NCBI GenBank assembly: GCA_949747935.1
Contig: CATKHE010000076.1
Span: forward strand, 1-5,248
Direction: 5' to 3'
DNA length: 5,248 nt
Source: an uncultured Eubacteriales bacterium
Lineage (GTDB): Bacteria > Bacillota_A > Clostridia > Oscillospirales > Oscillospiraceae
The notes below the pieces were generated by a model. It was not told where the DNA came from. It was given only the letters and a program-made list of their open reading frames with translations, and did no database searches. Shown piece by piece: positions 3,993 through 5,248 of this stretch (within the stretch, counting starts at the first letter, position 1; every line of letters begins with the position of its first letter). The position numbers were made by a program, and so were the translations under genes.

Positions 3993-5248
3993 TTTGACCG
4001 CCGCCCTGAACCGGCTCCCTGAATTTCAGCAGCTCCTCGCCGCCCTGGAGGGGGGGCGCTCCCCCGCGGCCCTGTCGGGCGCCTCCGCCATCCACCGCTG
4101 CCACATCGCCGCCGGTATCGGCCTGATGACCAAACGCCCCGTGGTAGTGGTCTGCGCCGACGAGGGCGAGGGCGCGCGGCTGGCCCGGGACCTGGGAGCT
4201 TTTACCGGGGTGTCCGTCCCCGTGCTGGGTCCCCGGGACTTCACCTTTCACAACGCCGCCGCCCTCTCCCGCCAGTGGGAGCACCGGCGGCTGGCCCTGA
4301 TGACGGGGCGTTACCCCTTTCTGGTAGCCACCGTGGAGGGCCTGCTCCAGCGGACCATCCCCCCGAAGGTGCTGGAGGGCTGCTGCCGGGAGCTGAAGCT
4401 GGGGGCGGTCTGCGACCTGAACCAGCTGGCCGAAGACCTGTCTGCCGCCGGGTACGTCCGGTGCGAACAGGTGGAGGGGGCGGGCCAGTTCGCCCTTCGG
4501 GGGGGTATTTTAGACGTGTTCTCCCCCGGCATGGAGCAGCCCGTCCGGGCGGAGTTTTTTGGGGACGAGGTGGACGCCATGGGGCTCTTCGACCCGGCCA
4601 CCCAGCGCCGCACCGAGAACATCGAGACCGCCCTCCTCCTCCCCGCCGCCGAGGTCCTGCCCCAGCTGGCCCCCGGCGGCTTCAGAGGGCTGAGCAAAAA
4701 AATCGAAAAATTGGCGGCCAAGGCCCTTCAAAACGGAAATAAGGGACTGAACAAAACCCTGGAGCAGGACGGCGAGGCCATCGCCCAGGGCCGGACCTTC
4801 CCCGCCCTGGACCGCTACCTCCCTCTCATCTATCCGGAACTGGCCACGGCGGCAGACTACCTGCCCCCCGACGCCTGCGTGATCTTTGACCAGGTCCCCC
4901 GGGCGGCAGACCGGGCCAAGTCCTACCAGTGGCAGCTGGAGGAGGACGCCAAGATCCTCCTGGAACAGGGGGAACTGGACCCCTCCTGCTCCGAGCTGGC
5001 CCTCACCTTCCCCCGGCTCCTCAGTCGGCTGGAGGACTTCCCGGTGGTCTATCTGGATTCCTTCACCACCGCCTCCTACCCCACGCCCCCCAGGGAGCTG
5101 CTGTCCGTCACCGCCAAGCAGCTGCCCCCCTTCCTGGCCAGTCTGGAGACGGCGGTGCAGGACCTGGCCCACTATCAGAGCAGCGGCTTTGCCGCCCTGG
5201 TGCTGGTGTCCGGGGAGCAGCGGGCCATCGATCTCCAGGCCCTTCTCC
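3985..5248 (+). CDS. mfd: Transcription-repair coupling factor Mfd (N-terminal part)
   Basis: The first 421 residues of Mfd; the gene runs off the right edge and full proteins are about 1,150-1,180 residues. Mfd is a DNA translocase that removes RNA polymerase stalled at lesions and recruits UvrA. The window covers the UvrB-like module (about 1-225) and the following linker/D3-like region. RPVVVVCADEGEGARLARDL (51-70) and FLVATVEGLLQR (112-123) match the degenerate helicase-like fold, with no working Walker A (GASAIHRCHIAAG in its place), as is normal for this module. GQFALRGGILDVFSPG (167-182), PVRAEFFGDEVD (186-197) and LPAAE (219-223) are the UvrB/Mfd signature. The translocase motor and RNA-polymerase-interacting domain lie beyond the edge. 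GTG 3985 is chosen for the GAGGTG site 6 nt upstream. It lies 137 nt after divIVA; the peptidyl-tRNA hydrolase gene (pth) that often precedes mfd in Firmicutes is absent. parS overlaps its start. Confidence 0.95.
   Translation, partial: MKHLTAALNRLPEFQQLLAALEGGRSPAALSGASAIHRCHIAAGIGLMTKRPVVVVCADEGEGARLARDLGAFTGVSVPVLGPRDFTFHNAAALSRQWEHRRLALMTGRYPFLVATVEGLLQRTIPPKVLEGCCRELKLGAVCDLNQLAEDLSAAGYVRCEQVEGAGQFALRGGILDVFSPGMEQPVRAEFFGDEVDAMGLFDPATQRRTENIETALLLPAAEVLPQLAPGGFRGLSKKIEKLAAKALQNGNKGLNKTLEQDGEAIAQGRTFPALDRYLPLIYPELATAADYLPPDACVIFDQVPRAADRAKSYQWQLEEDAKILLEQGELDPSCSELALTFPRLLSRLEDFPVVYLDSFTTASYPTPPRELLSVTAKQLPPFLASLETAVQDLAHYQSSGFAALVLVSGEQRAIDLQALL

Noticed and set aside
4695..4701. A7 run in mfd as a possible slippery frameshift site.
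   Set aside because: The Mfd frame continues normally through the run and no alternative product or stimulatory structure is evident; Lys codons AAA AAA explain it.
4275..4742. Plus-strand frame of 155 codons inside mfd.
   Set aside because: Its Pro/Gly/Arg-rich translation is a frame-shadow of mfd, whose own frame carries the UvrB/Mfd signature across the same bases.
4510..5172. Long minus-strand open frame of 220 codons opposite mfd, and similar minus-strand frames opposite yggS, sepF and divIVA.
   Set aside because: They lie antisense to clear, family-matched genes in GC-rich DNA where stop codons are rare. Their translations are low-complexity Gly/Val/Arg-rich and show no family motif.

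Overview
This is a GC-rich, ordinary chromosomal window in which every gene lies on the + strand. Gene order and protein character point to a high-GC Clostridia member, probably Oscillospiraceae of the Flavonifractor/Lawsonibacter/Pseudoflavonifractor kind. The reasons are the Firmicutes-type block yggS-sepF-divIVA, a Gram-positive-type Hfq, an HlyD-like protein beside yggS, and a palindromic GGGGCGGCC-type intergenic repeat of a style I associate with those genomes. The taxon is an inference, not a measurement.

Layout: hfq (19-261, RNA chaperone); a membrane-anchored HlyD/RND-adaptor-like protein (307-1578); yggS (1675-2385, PLP homeostasis); sepF (2422-2916, FtsZ membrane anchor); a 106-nt gap holding an inverted-repeat element (about 2937-2999); divIVA (3023-3847, curvature-sensing scaffold with a very acidic tail); a 137-nt gap with two GC hairpins and two DnaA-box-like 9-mers; and the first 421 codons of mfd (from 3985, running off the right edge). 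No stretch longer than 300 bases lacks a gene. I see no RNA gene, CRISPR array, transposase, phage gene or defence system.

The strongest non-coding signal is a perfect 16-bp palindrome, TGTTTCACGTGAAACA, at 3977-3992. It matches the bacterial chromosomal parS consensus (ParB/Spo0J loading site) and overlaps both the ribosome-binding site and the GTG start codon of mfd. Two one-mismatch DnaA-box-like 9-mers in the same orientation sit just upstream. The second signal is a near-consensus sigma-A promoter (TTGACA, 17 nt, GATAAT) at 2225-2253. It lies inside the 3' part of yggS, in an AT-rich island of an otherwise GC-rich gene and just after a terminator-like hairpin, and is well placed to drive sepF (and perhaps divIVA) independently of yggS.

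Functionally the window joins cell-division and pole proteins (SepF, DivIVA), a probable chromosome-segregation site (parS), transcription-coupled repair (Mfd) and post-transcriptional control (Hfq). Compared with the Bacillus ylmD-ylmE-sepF-ylmG-ylmH-divIVA order, ylmG and ylmH are absent and the repeat element occupies their place. I found no convincing undescribed multi-gene system; the novelty is in the regulatory and architectural signals.
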